A stretch of 64,000 nt of DNA from Aplysia californica (Eukaryota; Mollusca; Gastropoda; Aplysiida; Aplysiidae), in contig NW_004797601.1 of NCBI RefSeq assembly GCF_000002075.1, positions 548,527 to 612,526 of the forward strand, read 5' to 3'. The position numbers were made by a program, and so were the translations under genes. Positions 21,910-34,016 of the stretch are shown here, piece after piece. Each line of letters begins with the position of its first letter. Position 1 is the first letter of the stretch. Below the pieces are notes generated by a model that saw only the letters and a program-made list of their open reading frames with translations, was not told where the DNA came from and did no database searches.

Positions 21910-23519
21910 CTAGCATCTGCGTTTGTCGCGGCCGCGATTTTCGGCATTTTACGCGGCCGCGATTTTTACATTTTTCAAAAAGAAAAGGCTACTTCATAAC
22001 ATAGACGTGTATTTTTTATAATTTTAAAGTGTCCATGTATAGTTATTTATACGCGAAGAATAATAATAAGTACATTACACATTATATTGCTGTTTGTCTT
22101 TTTGTTTCCTCTCTTTGTTGGTGTGTTAATTTTTCTTATCTATTTGTGTGTGTTTATATAGCGTAATGTCATTTAATTTGATGTTCCTACATTTAAAAAA
22201 ATAAAAAAAATAAATATAAGTGTTATGTTAGAGCGTGTCTCCACCAAAACCGAATACTTACAGCAGGCCCCTTGTGTGTGATTCCATAATTTACATGTAA
22301 TATCCTGTCCTTTTTCTTGAATTAAATACGTTTAGGGACAAAACGGCCAATCTTCGAATGGGTGGACACACGCCCTTATTTGTTACTTTTAGCGGTTATT
22401 TGTGTGCTGTTCTAATTTTGATTTCATTCTGTTGTGAAACCTTTATTTTTCATTTTTTTACACTCCATGTGTCTACAAATAATATTCTGGATGCTTAAAA
22501 CAGAGCACAAGAAATTCTGGTGCTTTAGATTAAGTCACCTCTATCAATATAGAGTACAAGATGACATCCAAAGGTGAACGCATCACTCTAGAATCTGTGT
22601 CACTAGAAAAAGACCTAGGTGTGAATATTGATAGTGATCGAAAATTCAGCAAACATGTCAGTATCAGGTCAACAAAGCTAACAATCTTCTCGCACTGATC
22701 CGGAGAGGTTTCACAATGCTGGACAAAGTGTCCCTTTCTACTCTGTACAAATCAATCATTCGTCCTCATCTAGAGTATGGAAATGTGGTCTGGCACCCCA
22801 GACTTAAAGGTGATGAAGAACAACTTGAAAAAGTGCAACGTCGGGCCACCAAACTAATTCCTGAACTACAGCACCTTGCTTACTGCGATCTTCTCAGAAA
22901 ATTGGATCTGCCATCGCTGTACTATCGGAGAGCTAGTGGCGACATGATTGAATGTTACAAGTATTTAACAGGAATTTACAACGTAACGGGAGATTTTTTT
23001 ACCCCGCGATCTTCACTCTAACACCAGGGGACACAGTCTAAAATTGAAAAAAAAAAAACAACATGTGAAAACAGCAGTCCGCCAAAACTTCTTCAGCGTA
23101 CGCACAGTTAACGCTTGGAATTCCCTACCGGAAAATGTGGTGTCTGCACCATCCTTGAATGCTTTCAAGAATAGGATTGACATGGTCTGGAAGGAACATA
23201 AATTCTCTATGAACCTAGATTGGTTTCAAACTGCCAGATCCATGTCCCATGAGCACTAACCTACAGATACCAGAGTCTGAAAACAACGTACAGGAAGGAA
23301 TAAGCAACGAAAGCAACGAACGGCTGATAGGCGACTAGCCTGACCACAGCCGTACTTCATACTACTACTACTTCTACTACTACTAATATATTATATCGTC
23401 ACAGCTAGTTGAAATTGAAAGCTTGAAAATTAATGGCAACTTTTTTGGCAACTTTTGCCATTTTTGTGACAACTTTTGGCAACTTTTGGACAAAAAATGG
23501 CAACAAACGCAGATGCTAG
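21910..23519. mobile_element. TIR element, 1610 bp, 6-bp target duplication
   Basis: Perfect 17-bp inverted ends, CTAGCATCTGCGTTTGT and ACAAACGCAGATGCTAG, flanked by ACTATC on both sides. The family F copy at 836-1260 shows the undisturbed site with one ACTATC (1029-1034). Subterminal repeats differ at the two ends: CGCGGCCGCGATTTT twice on the left, GGCAACTTTT several times on the right. The interior carries a LINE fragment, so no transposase is recognised. Confidence 0.88.
22560..23345 (+). mobile_element. LINE reverse-transcriptase 3' fragment
   Basis: Reads SLEKDLGVNIDSDRKFS, then LYKSIIRPHLEYGNVVWHPR, LEKVQRRATKLIPEL and later VRTVNAWNSLPENVVSAPSL. These are hallmarks of the RT C-terminal (thumb and beyond) region of CR1/L2/Jockey-type LINEs. 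It is interrupted by frame changes (one around 22690, one near 23020-23045). It lies wholly inside the TIR element 21910-23519. Confidence 0.85.
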
Positions 23520-23750
23520 ACTATCGTCATTTTCCTCTACTTCTTTTGTATGTTTGTCACACTCTTGTGACCCTCTATTTCTGGGGTGCCTTGATAGTCG
23601 AAGCAGACTTTGTGCTGTTGAAGCTAGAGAGGTGAGCAGAGCAAGTCCTGATTCCCTATAAAGACTTCTCTGTTGACATCCACCCCTTGGCGCTCATATG
23701 ACCTTATGCAGTTGCGAGCGCCGTAAAACCCTCTACTTAAAAACAAACTA
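23520..23750 (+). repeat. Family F repeat, 3' half (split copy)
   Basis: Continues the family F copy broken at 21909, running TTCCTCTACTTCTTTTGTAT to the tail GGCGCTCATATGACC and GAGCGCCGTAAAACC. Confidence 0.75.
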
Positions 23751-23787
23751 AAATACACACATACACACGCACACTTAGATAAATTAT

Positions 23788-24086
<299 letters not shown>

Positions 24087-24479
24087 AGAGGGAGAGAATC
24101 AATCGTCACCATCACCATCACCACCACTTGCATCGCCACCACCACCAATGTATGCACTCATTATTACCCCCCCCCCCCCAAATAATTCACGTGCATGACA
24201 AGTATGAAGGGAATATCAGAGCTCAGGTTTTGTGATGAAACGTTGGCTTGCAGGTCGAGAAACCAAAGTCAAAGTTCAATTCAGTCGCACACGAAATATA
24301 TAGTTTACTCTCATCCACCACTAGAAAGTGAAAACACTTCTCGCTTTAAAAATTTTTTTTTGCCCCCCCCCCACAAAAAATGACTACACTTAGGTCCATG
24401 ATGGTTTTGGCTTCACACCCCCCCCCCCTCAATCCTCCCCGAATTAATTCGTCAGATAACATTTTAAAGATCTGCGATA

Positions 24480-24701
24480 TGTTGATTCTACTGACGTATC
24501 CAGTTTTTTTTCCTTACTGCTGCGGCTTCAGCCAGTCTCGCTGTTCTACATTAGTGTAAACAACATGGTGGACACGTTGTGACTTGGGATTATCAAGCTC
24601 AGAATTTACCAGGCTGTGAAATTGCTGGCATCTCAATTCTGAATTTGTGGTTGCCATTTCCAACTCAATTTTTAAATTATTGATAGCTTTATAAACGAAC
24701 T
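24480..24701 (+). promoter_or_regulatory. Likely RAB5IF promoter and 5' UTR
   Basis: Between a C-rich/G-rich repeat zone and the start codon. No TATA box at a suitable distance. An ACAACATGGTGG motif near 24562 resembles the YY1-type elements found at animal start sites. Position inferred from the gene start only. Confidence 0.3.
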
Positions 24702-24824
24702 ATGGCGAATTCTAGTGCCAAGAAATCATCAGCGAAAGCGAATGGAGATGATTCCAACAACGGTGGAAACTTGATTTCTTTGCTATCCAAAGCTGTGACA
24801 CCAGAATTTGCATGGTCGGATAAG
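24702..24824 (+). CDS. RAB5IF: RAB5IF exon 1
   Basis: 41 codons, MANSSAKKSSAKANGDD to FAWSDK, donor GTAAAG. Good Kozak context (ACTATGG). Confidence 0.93.
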
Positions 24825-27800
24825 GTAAAGCCGAATGAGGTTTTCTTACTCATCGTAGCTGTAGTTGGGGATATGGCTGCTTCTGATCATAACATAACGT
24901 TGTTACTGAGTTTAGATCAGTTCTTTGATTCACGATGTTATTGATTATTATTGTAATGTTACTGTCATTACTTTACTTACTTGACAGGCCATCACAGAGA
25001 TCAATGTTGAATAACAGCAAGGCAAATTAGATCTAGAATCTAGATCTAGATCTAGATCTAGTAGCATTTGTCAACATGCATCATAGGTTTGAATTTAAAT
25101 GTTTTAGGTTATACCTGATATTTTGTCTCTGATTCTGTATTGCATATATCCATTTCAGAGTCCCTTTATTAACACTAGATCCAGTCCTGCAGAGTGGAAA
25201 ATGAACTGATTCTGTACAATTATTTTGCTTCTCTCTCTTGTTTGGATAAATTACCTTTCTGTAAAGTGTGACTTGTCAGATAATACGATTATTATCAAAT
25301 TTCACATAGAATCAAAAGACAAAAATCTTTTGATGACGATTTTCTCATCTGCCTCTACGTGTTTTTTTCTTGGTGTTTTTTTGTTGTTGATGTGTCTATA
25401 AATTTCATTGACCTTTATTTATATCTCTTGCTGCAGGATGAATTCCTTGATGTGATTTACTGGATGCGACAGATTCTTGGTGTTGTCCTAGGACTGGCGT
25501 GGGGCATCATTCCTCTCAAGGGGTTTCTTGGGCTTGCATTGTAAAGAAATTTGTCTTTTCTTTTGTTCTGTTCTTTGTCATGTACACGAGTTTATGTTCA
25601 CATACAATTCATGATCTGAACAAGGTGTTAAAATGTTCACTGAAAATTACAGAGGTAGAAAACTCAGCGGCTTAAGAAAATACTTTGGCGTTACGTAAAT
25701 TCTTCTTTCTTGGCTCTAAGAAAATAAAATAAAATAACATGTTCTCAGTAAATGTTTTAAATGGATGAAGTAAACTTCTATGGATAAAATGCTTGACAAA
25801 TGTTATTATTTGTTACTTTGCTTTCTTGAAGCTACATCTTTTCTTGAAAAAGACAATTTGTGAGGCGGGCTGACAAGATGAGTTACTTCTCAGATTTTAG
25901 TCCTGTGGACATCGATAGATATATATGTCAAATTTATAGGTTAGGTTTGCACAATTTATTTCATGAAATTATATAAGATACATATATTTAACTTGGAAGA
26001 AAATGATGTTAGTTGAAAATCTACAAATTTGATGTGTAGATTTCGGCTGACATCTCCATTTATGGACTGCGAGAGTCAACTCATTTTGTGAGCATGCCTC
26101 ACATTTTAAGATAATATCAGAGTTCCTTGAGTACAAATGACTACTCTTTGTTCTCCCCAGGTTCTTACTTGTGAATGTTGCTGTGGTGTATATTTATTAC
26201 AATACTTTTCAAAAAGTTGATGAAGAGGAATATGGTGGAGCCACGGAAATCCTGAAAGAGGGATTGATGACGTCTTTTTCCTCTTTTCTGGTGAGTAGAG
26301 TTTTTTTTATTTTTTGTCACAAAGAGAATAATATCTGTGATTTTTTGTGTCTATTTCATAGCTGCAACTTTCCTGCTAAATAGCGGAAGCTCCGCTTCAT
26401 CTGGCTTTTCCCGCTACTTTCCTCCTTCCTCCGCTGGACCGCTCTCGGTCACAAATTGCGATACTTTTTTTTTTTACACCCGGAAAACACCGAACCGTGA
26501 GAGAGACGAAAACGCGGGTTGCACATGTCCGCCCGTAGCTTTCTACTTCCGTTCTTCTAGGCCTAGCAGCGCTAGTTTCACATTGTTTATTGTTGTGGAG
26601 CAACATAGTTTCGATCGGGCATCGGGACGTTGGTGCGCCGAGTTGTCATTGAAAACGGCTGAAATTTGAGAGAAATTGATGCAGAATGCAAAAATAAAAG
26701 GAACTGGAATGAGAAAGAAAGAAGCAGCTGGTATGCAACTTGAAAAGTCCATTAGAAAATTGAACTAGCCACTTGCTGCACTTTGCTGCGTTTGGTGCGC
26801 TAAAGAAATCGCGGCGTGCGGCACTCCTGTACAATTGCGGTCCCGTTTGTTTACATGACGGCTATTGTGGCTGTGGAAGTGAATCTAGATCCAGATAATC
26901 TATCTCTAGATACAATCTAGGTCTACATATATTCTAGATATCTAGATTCTAGATCTAGATTAGATAGCCTAGGCTATAATTTTAATTCAGTTTAGATCAA
27001 TAAATAAGAAACACACTACAGGGGCACTAAGTGCAAACGGGACTGCAATTGTACAGGAGTGCCGAAATCGCTCAGTACAGCGGCAAAGGTGTTGCCTCCC
27101 TGATCCAATACTGCTCTACATCGATGTACAAGTTTAAAGGGAAAGAAATCTTTTTATGAGACACCAGCTGGCAACAAATACTGGATTTTTAGTCACCAAG
27201 TCCAAACTGTGTCAAATTGACTCAAATGCTTGTTAGTCAACTTAGTTCCTTTGTTTTTTTGGTGTTTTTTTTAGGGGGGGGGGGGTTCAAATACATTTTA
27301 ATTCAGTTGTCTATGGATAACAAATATGACAGTTTTCCCTTCCAAAACTATAGGCTAGATTTTCCAGTATAATATTGCCTCTGGATCTCACTGGTTTTAC
27401 TCTGGCCTTCTGAGAGCACGCAAATTTCCTCTTTTTTTGAAATTCTTGAGTGGCAGCTATGCTATTTGAGTAACTTCTCTAAATGGAAAACACAACTAAT
27501 TCGAAGAAAATCCGGCAGTCCACCAGATTTGGGTTCAAGCAGACTCGACTATATTTATTGTGATTTTTCTTCTTGACAGATCATCAGAATGGGTGGTTGG
27601 CGGGTGCTCAGGTGTGGTTTGCTTCTTTTTTCCTATGAAACATCTATCGTCCTTATCTCCCCTTTCTTCTTTTTTATGTTTGTTACTCTCTTGTAACACC
27701 TCTATTCTTCTGGCGCTCATATATGACCTTATGCAGTAGCGAGCGCCATAAAACCTCTACTAAAACTAAACTAAAATCATCAGAGGAACACATAGTATTT

Positions 27801-28649
27801 CCCCACTTAGATATTCTTATTCTTCCGCTGTCTTCTGGTTTTTGGCTTCTATCTTTGTTATTTTGTGGCAGAGTTGAATGCCTTTCTAGATACAATGTAG
27901 GTCATGTAAGCGACAAAGCACTTGCTTCAATGTCAGAACTCCAGGCTTAGTAACTACAATAATTTGGACCTAACTAAGCTTCATATGTCGGACTTTTGTG
28001 TGGTAGCACATCTGTTGACCTTTTAGGCCACAGTGCTTGACATGTTTTTTTGTCTTTTGTTTAAATGTAACATGTTTGTATTTTTGTCACAAGGTCGACG
28101 TCTTCTCAAGTTTGAACCTATACTATAGGCCTATTTTGTTTTGTCAACAGAATAGTATTCAGCAGTGGTAAAGAAGTAGCAGACTGATACGGTTAAAAAA
28201 ATTATCAAATTGCCAAGCTAGTTTAAAATACAGTGGAAACTGCTCCAAGGGCTACTTGTGTAAGACTGTCACTTGTACACAAGGTAATTCCTCACAGCTA
28301 CTTCCCATTCTCTCCCCCTACGCTTTTTTGACATCATAATGACACTATGTAAGACATCACCTGTATAAATTGATGACTTTTCGCCTCAACTATGGATGGC
28401 TGTGTTATACAGTTTCGACTTTTGGCGGTTGGCTGGTGTGGTTTGTTCCTTCTTTTCCATCAAACATCTATTGTCTTTTCTGATCTCTCCTCCTTTTCTG
28501 TGTATGTTACTCTATAGTAACAATTCTATTGCGTTGCAAGAGCCCTAAAACTCTTAACTAAAGCAATTTTGGCTTTACCTGTCAGTGTCTTGTTTCAGGT
28601 TGCGTGGATCATTTTGTACTCTGCCCTCCACACCGAGTCCACATTATAG
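24702..28649 (+). CDS. RAB5IF: RAB5IF (C20orf24/RCAF1/OPTI), complete four-exon gene
   Basis: A 135-residue membrane protein. The human orthologue is the obligate partner of TMCO1 in the ER multipass translocon (GEL complex) and has also been linked to respirasome assembly. Exons join in phase. Seen: a hydrophilic N-terminus (1-40), DEFLDVIYWMRQ (42-53), two hydrophobic stretches (about 54-66 and 70-89) separated by PLKG, the family motif EEEYGG (97-102), KEGLMTSF (108-115) and a last hydrophobic segment WIILYSALH. DEFLDVIYW, GFLG, EEEYGG and GxMTSF are shared with the human protein, and length is as usual. The start ATG has A at -3 and G at +4. The introns hold MITEs and SINE tails; the coding exons look intact. 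Confidence 0.95.
25028..25062. repeat. (TCTAGA) palindromic microsatellite
   Basis: AGATCTAGAATCTAGATCTA and further TAGATC units. Similar clusters are at 26880-26965, 36533-36557, 48900-48917, 57861-57884 and 60541-60556. Confidence 0.8.
25437..25540 (+). CDS. RAB5IF: RAB5IF exon 2
   Basis: DEFLDVIYWMRQILGVV through GFLGLA, the first transmembrane part. Acceptor CTGCAG, donor GTAAAG, two bases of a split Leu codon. Confidence 0.95.
26161..26290 (+). CDS. RAB5IF: RAB5IF exon 3
   Basis: FLLVNVAVVYIYYNTF, DEEEYGGATEILKEG and MTSFSSFL. Acceptor CCCCAG, donor GTGAGT, phase 0 end. Confidence 0.95.
26377..26812. other. RAB5IF intron 3, GC-richer stretch
   Basis: Contains GCGGAAGCTCCGC and CCTCCGCTGGACCGC and is GC-richer than its surroundings, with open frames of about 100 codons on both strands and no recognised protein. 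May be an old repeat or a regulatory segment. Confidence 0.25.
26813..27063. mobile_element. MITE with long inverted ends and 8-bp target duplication
   Basis: Inverted repeats of about 30 bp (left 26819-26849, right 27033-27063, one mismatch; both start GGCACTCCTGTACAATTGC read inward). GAAATCGC flanks both sides (26805-26812, 27064-27071). The left end has an extra GGCGTGC. An 8-bp duplication fits hAT-type insertion. The middle is TCTAGA-rich. Confidence 0.85.
27585..27775 (+). repeat. Family F SINE-like copy
   Basis: GGTGTGGTTTGCTTC, CATCTATCGTCCTTATCTC, GTTACTCTCTTGTAAC and the tail GGCGCTCATATATGACCTTA to GAGCGCCATAAAACC. Lies in RAB5IF intron 3, with a more decayed copy at 28430-28560. 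Confidence 0.75.
28231..28420. mobile_element. Small CAGT-ended MITE
   Basis: Left CAGTGGAAACTG after TA; right CAGTTTCGACT. Inverted ends with some decay; the body has GTAAGACTGTCACTTGTACA-type text as in family E. Confidence 0.45.
28430..28560 (+). repeat. Family F SINE-like copy, decayed
   Basis: GTGTGGTTTGTTCCTTC, CATCTATTGTC, TGTTACTCTATAGTAAC and a reduced tail GCAAGAGCCCTAAAAC. Ends 38 bases before RAB5IF exon 4. Confidence 0.55.
28599..28649 (+). CDS. RAB5IF: RAB5IF exon 4 and stop
   Basis: VAWIILYSALHTESTL then TAG at 28647-28649. Acceptor TTTCAG. Corresponds to the human WIIFYTAIH end. Confidence 0.9.
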   Translation, partial: VAWIILYSALHTESTL

Positions 28650-31600
28650 CCCCCTTCTGTCGGACTGACAGCTGATTTGTCAGCATCTTTCACGGAAGGG
28701 AGCCTTCATAACTTAATTGCAAAGGATGAAACAGTTGGAGAGAGAGAAAGAACGAATAAGAGAAGTTGAATTGTGTTGTGTTAGTCTGTTTGTATGATTT
28801 GTTGACATTTTAGGGGGCTCAAGTAGTACATTGCTGTTTTTGTTTTCAAAATATTTTAATTTCTTTCTCTTTCCACTCACAAATCGTTGCTCATATATCT
28901 AAATATACATGTTTCATTTAAAAAAAAAAAAAATTTGAATGATAATCCAGGTTTGCCAACCATCCCGAATTTCTGAGGACTTTCCCAGATATTGTAACCG
29001 GAAATTTGAGAAAACATAAAATGCACTAGCTGAAACCAGTCCCACTTGATGTAATTGTGTTTGTTGGTACGTAATTTGATGTTATAATGCTGGATGTCCC
29101 TGATTGGGATTTGAAAAAGTTGGCAAGCCTAGTAACCCCAATGGCCTTTTTCACAAAACTGACATCTGTTGCTCCCATGCAATGGTTGTATAGATGTTCT
29201 TGAGGAACTTTTTCAAGAACAGAAATGTTATTTTTACAGAAAAAAAAAGAATCCAGTTGGACTCGAATTTTACCTGGTGATTTATCATTACAGGAAACAG
29301 TAGTTCTAGTTGTTGCTTAATCCCATCCTTTGCTTTTGTGACCCAAAGTGACATGCATCATCGCACTTCGGTGTGACTTGATGTGACGTCGCTGTCTTGG
29401 TACTAATGTGACATGAAAATTCCCCATTGTGACAGCCATTAGCCTCTAGTGGTGAACGCCTGAGCAGCAGTTAGTAAGGATTGGGTTAAACCTAGGATTT
29501 GTGCAAGGGTATGCGCAGTTATAATTTTAGACTTTAGGCTTCGCAGGCTTTGCTTTTGTCTTGGGGATAGACTCAGATTATCCAGATAAATAATCTTTTT
29601 TAATGCAGTTCGTAAATGGCAGTGATGAAATAGTTCACTAGGCTCTGCAGACTTTTTGTCCCTGATTTTTTTGTCTTGTAACCAAGTTGGCCATTTCCAT
29701 TTTTAGGAAGCATTTTGAGAAACATGCAGAATATTGTAATTGGTCGCTTTTAAACGCAAGGGGGCTATCCCGAAAAATGCTGTTTTGAGAAAATCGAAGT
29801 TAAAGTTTTCTGCCCTTGTTCAGTTTCTTTAAAAGACAAAGAAAGTTTTCTCACTATAACCAAACAAATATACTCACCAACCAAACCAAACTTCTATAGG
29901 TAGGGCAATGCCCACTTTTGGTATAGGTCAAGATTTCTGGAAACCCCCGAAATCTGGGTTAGCCCACTGGTCCTTAAAATCGACCAATTGTTTTAGTAAG
30001 AGTTTTACATTGCTTGCAACACAAAAAGGTCAAATAAGTGTGGAAGATTAGAGGGTTATTAGAGAGTAACATACAATTAAATTTATAAGGAGGAGGGATA
30101 AGGATGATAGCTGTTTTGACTACCATTTTGATACTGGTTGGCGTTGTCAATGTCAAGTGGAAATTTGTGTTACTTCCTTTAAAAACAGTTTATCTCACAT
30201 TGAAGATAAAACATTTTTGGTGTACAAGTTTAAGAAGTTGTGTGCTTGCGAAAGTGATTATGTATAATTTTATGACTAAAACCATTAAAAATGATTGTAG
30301 ATTTTGTAGATTATAGATAACTGGATTTATTCAAGATTTATTCCATTTTCTTTAATTTTTCTCATTTTAAACGTTTTTTTCGGACATTTCCTGTACCATC
30401 CTTATATTTATATTATAGTACCATTGAAATCTTTTCCCCACTAATGAAGTCTGTGTGTCAGTAAGGTTTGACATTTCATGTCACTTTTACGCGTCAGAAA
30501 TTTCAAGATCTATTGTCATGGTAGCCTAACTTTTGTCCCTCAAAAAAGAGTCCCCAGTTTCCTGAAGGTGCTTCACTGTATACTCACATGCATTACTTTG
30601 GTGATGTGTATGAGGACTGGTTCGATGAAAGTGTTGTTGTAGAGTTGTTAACTCAAAGAAGCAATTTCTGGGCTAGATTGCTGCGTCAGTTTCGACTGAT
30701 AAGCAGGTGCTGGCATGTAATGTATGTCTACTGGTATAGATACAGGACATTTCTGTTTTGTTGCTTCAGTATTTCCCTCAGACACAAGTCTCTGAGGTGC
30801 TGACTAGTTTTGGTGTTTGTATGTACTTTAATCAGAAGCAGAATATTCTACAGTTTGACAAGTGAAAGATCAAATGTGTCTATCGGCTGTGAATACTCCG
30901 AGTTATTTGTAAGCAGTCTCAACTCATGTCTATTTATTTTTTTTGGCTACATCATCCTTTGAACTGTCTATGTGCAGCCAGGGTGAGTGGTTTACACAGC
31001 TTCCAAGATGTGGGCATTCAAAAGGGCTGTCTCAGTTGTTTGTGTTAGGTGTATTTCGTTTATCTATTGAAAAAGATACAGACATAGCTGTATCGTGATA
31101 GAGACTTTGAAATAGATATTGGCGGTGAGCTGTTCATTTGTTTTAAGCCCAGAAAGCAACATTTTTCAAAAGAGAGAAAAAACTCATTCTTTCTTTTAAC
31201 AATTGTAGGTACATCATGTATTTTTTCCTTGCTTTTTTTCAACATGGAGAATTTAAATTTTCACAAAATATTTCTTGAGCACATGCATCGATACCACAGA
31301 TTAATGAAGAATATAATGTCAAAGTTTTAAGCGTGATACATTTTAACAGCTGGGCGATAACAAAACTTTAAGCAATGCTCATTCTGCTATTGCTTTTTTA
31401 AAATTAAAGGAAAACATTCCTTTCTGTGACATTTAAGTATTTAAAGTCCGAAAACTGTTATTTGTGAATGTCAAAAAAGCACAGAAGACGACAATGCACT
31501 TTTCTGTTTAATAAAAATATGAAAACATGAACTTTGGTTATGGCAGAATTGAAGTAGGTTCGGTAGCTGCCTTAAAGCTTCCCAAAACCACCCTTGCTAC

Positions 31601-32510
31601 TGTGAAATGAGTGTGCTATTTAGTTGAATGGAAACTGAAAGTAGACTTTCATTACTGAAAAAATAATGTGTGTAAAGAAAACACATTATCCGAGACAGAC
31701 TTCTTTTGTACCAGTGTGCGAGATTTTTTGTCATGAGCAGTTTACCAAGATATGTTGCCTCTTCTTGCACTCAGAGCAAGGGGCTGGACTGCCAAACTTA
31801 TTAAATTGACAAATAATCAAAACCATCTTGTGTATTGTTTTCTTTTTTTTTTTTAGTAGCTACGCAGTGTCACGCTGTGTCATCAATGTTTGGGTCTTAA
31901 CACTATGTCACAAATGTTTGGGTCCTAACACATTCACAAATGTTCAGTGTCTTTTGCCTGTCTTTCTTTTCTGCCTCTTTTCTTGCAATTGCCATGTTTT
32001 AACCTGGAAATTGTGGTCATGATTGTGCCCATGTGTTTCTGTTCAGCTTATAAATGTTTGTTTGGCCTATCCAGTTACCATCAGCAATAGACAGAAAATC
32101 TATGGATCCTGCTTTAGGAGACCTCCTTGTCCTGTCCTAAAAAGAGTTTGTTTTGAAGTGTACAGAAGCCAGGGTATCAAACTATGTGAAGAAAGGAGTT
32201 TGATATAATGACAAAACCACATAAAAGAGTTGCATGTTTTTCTCTTTTTTGGCTTTTTATATTTTTATATTCACTGTCGGTTTTTCTGTTTCCACTTGAC
32301 AATAATTTCTTTGTCATCAAAATTTCATGGACAGATTGCAATACACTTGTACTTTGTGGTTGTATGATTTTGAAGAAATTGAAATGTGTCTAAAATTTGC
32401 GATTTGTTTGGGTTTGTGATGTGTCTTGTTGAAGAGCTTGTTTGTTTTGTTTTTGTAAGTTTTATAGCATTTACAATACAGATCATAGGTAATACAAATG
32501 CCAAAGATTA
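28650..32510. other. Intergenic, downstream of RAB5IF
   Basis: Probably starts with the RAB5IF 3' UTR. A repeat shared with 16010-16150 lies at 31140-31310 (TTTCTTTTAACAATTG, AATATTTCTTGAGCACA, TACCACAGATTAATGA), and a reversed family F segment at 30055-30120. No other gene signal on either strand. Confidence 0.5.
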
Positions 32511-32513
32511 GGG

Positions 32514-33420
32514 TGTTTCTAGAAAGTAACATATATAAAAAAGGAGGAGAGATAAGGACGATACAGTAAAACCTGTGTTAGACAGCTGCCCATTGTCAAG
32601 GAGAAAAGTGGCCATATAACACTGGTGGCTGTCTTAGGCAGGACTGTCCAAAATGAAGAAAGCAAATCATTCTCTTCTGAGGTCTAAACCGGGGCTGATC
32701 TCAGGCTTTAGACTGCCGTAAGGCTAATTCAAAAGGGTTTTTGTTTTCCTTTGAAAAAGGGGGGTGGGTGGTGTAAGAATGTTCTTTTTGTGATGTTATT
32801 GTTTCGTTTTTTGGTTTGTTTTATTTTTGTTCCTGATTTTGTGCAAGGGTAAAATAAACAAAATTTTATGTAAGACCGAGTGCCACAGTAAAACAAACAC
32901 ACGGGTTGACACACCTCGAAGAACGAGCAGCGCTTCTGTTGCAAGGTCACGTCAACGTCCATTGTTACTTTGTTACAGATTAGATAAACAAAACAGTGAC
33001 CAGTCACCTCTCACAAGATTTGTGCATGAGTTCTGGGCGGGGCTTTTAGGTTATGATGGATCACGCTTCTCTCACAAACAGTTGCAAATTTATTGTTGGG
33101 CCTACCCATTGGTCAGCTTGGGTAAACATTCACTGAAGAGACTAACAATATCAACAGGTGAATGAATTTATGACAAAGCGTAGGGCAATGAGGGACTACG
33201 CCTGGCCGCCTGAGGCAGGTAAATTTGACAGTGGGTTGATAATATAAGGCGGCCGCGTTGGACAGGTGACCGTTTTACACAGTTAAATTATATAGAAAAA
33301 ATGCAAGGGGGAAATGGAAAGTGGCCGTTTGTACAGGTGGCCGTCACGGCTGGTTCGACTGTAGATGTTTGATAAAAAAGGAGCAAACCACACCATAGCA
33401 TCTACCCACCCATTGGTCGA
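32514..33420 (-). repeat. Family F copy split by a MITE
   Basis: 32514-32573 (GAAAGTAACATATATAAAAA, GATAAGGACGATA) continues at 33362 (TAGATGTTTGATAAAAAAGG, AGCAAACCACACC). Intact relatives at 20690-20750 and, in reverse, 27590-27690 join the two parts directly. Confidence 0.75.
32574..33361 (-). mobile_element. CAGT/TA MITE family E, copy 3 (inverted)
   Basis: Ends CAGTAAAACCTG and GGTTCGACTG flanked by TA. The body is the reverse complement of 12910-13726, about 788 bp. Confidence 0.88.
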
Positions 33421-33647
33421 AGAGCACTAGAGGTTGTTGTGGTGAGCCTCTGTGATGCCTTCATTGCCCGCTGCTTTCATTTTTGTGTAGGTATGGTGTT
33501 ATATGGTATGGTTTCTGTTCTCCCTTCTACAGTTAGTCTAAGTCTAAAGCATGTCTCAGTGGTGAGACTTCTGCTGTGACACCCCATACTGATTTGTAAT
33601 GATAAGACTCATTTCACAAGGAGATAAGGATTACTGTAATAGTAGCG

Positions 33648-34002
33648 TTGGTGACCTAGTGGTTAGGCTCATGGACTCCAACCGTAAGGTCATGGGTTTT
33701 AATCCCGTCGGGGGCCCAACGTTGTGTCGGTGGGGAAAGCATTTTACAAGAATTTTCCTCACATCACCCAGGTGGGAATGGGTACCCAAGGCTATAGATA
33801 AAGATAGCGACAGATCTTGTCAGTTTGTGAGTGTTTGAGCGCTTGCAATCCTCAACTTACACTGTATGCTTCCAAGGAAGCTGAGAATGTTTTTGAGTGT
33901 TCTTGGGTCTGCTGGGGTAGTGATGGTTGCAAATTGCATAGAGCATGCTGTAGAGCCTGGATATAAGCTATTTATATATAAGTGCAATTATTAGTATTAT
34001 TG
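33648..34002 (+). mobile_element. SINE family B, copy 2
   Basis: The tRNA-like head TTGGTGACCTAGTGGTTAG with B-box-like GGTTTTAATCC. The body includes TGTATGCTTCCAAGGAAGCT and GCATAGAGC and ends in TATTAGTATTATT. Directly followed by a family A SINE. Confidence 0.8.
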
Positions 34003-34016
34003 ACAGAACACTGCCA

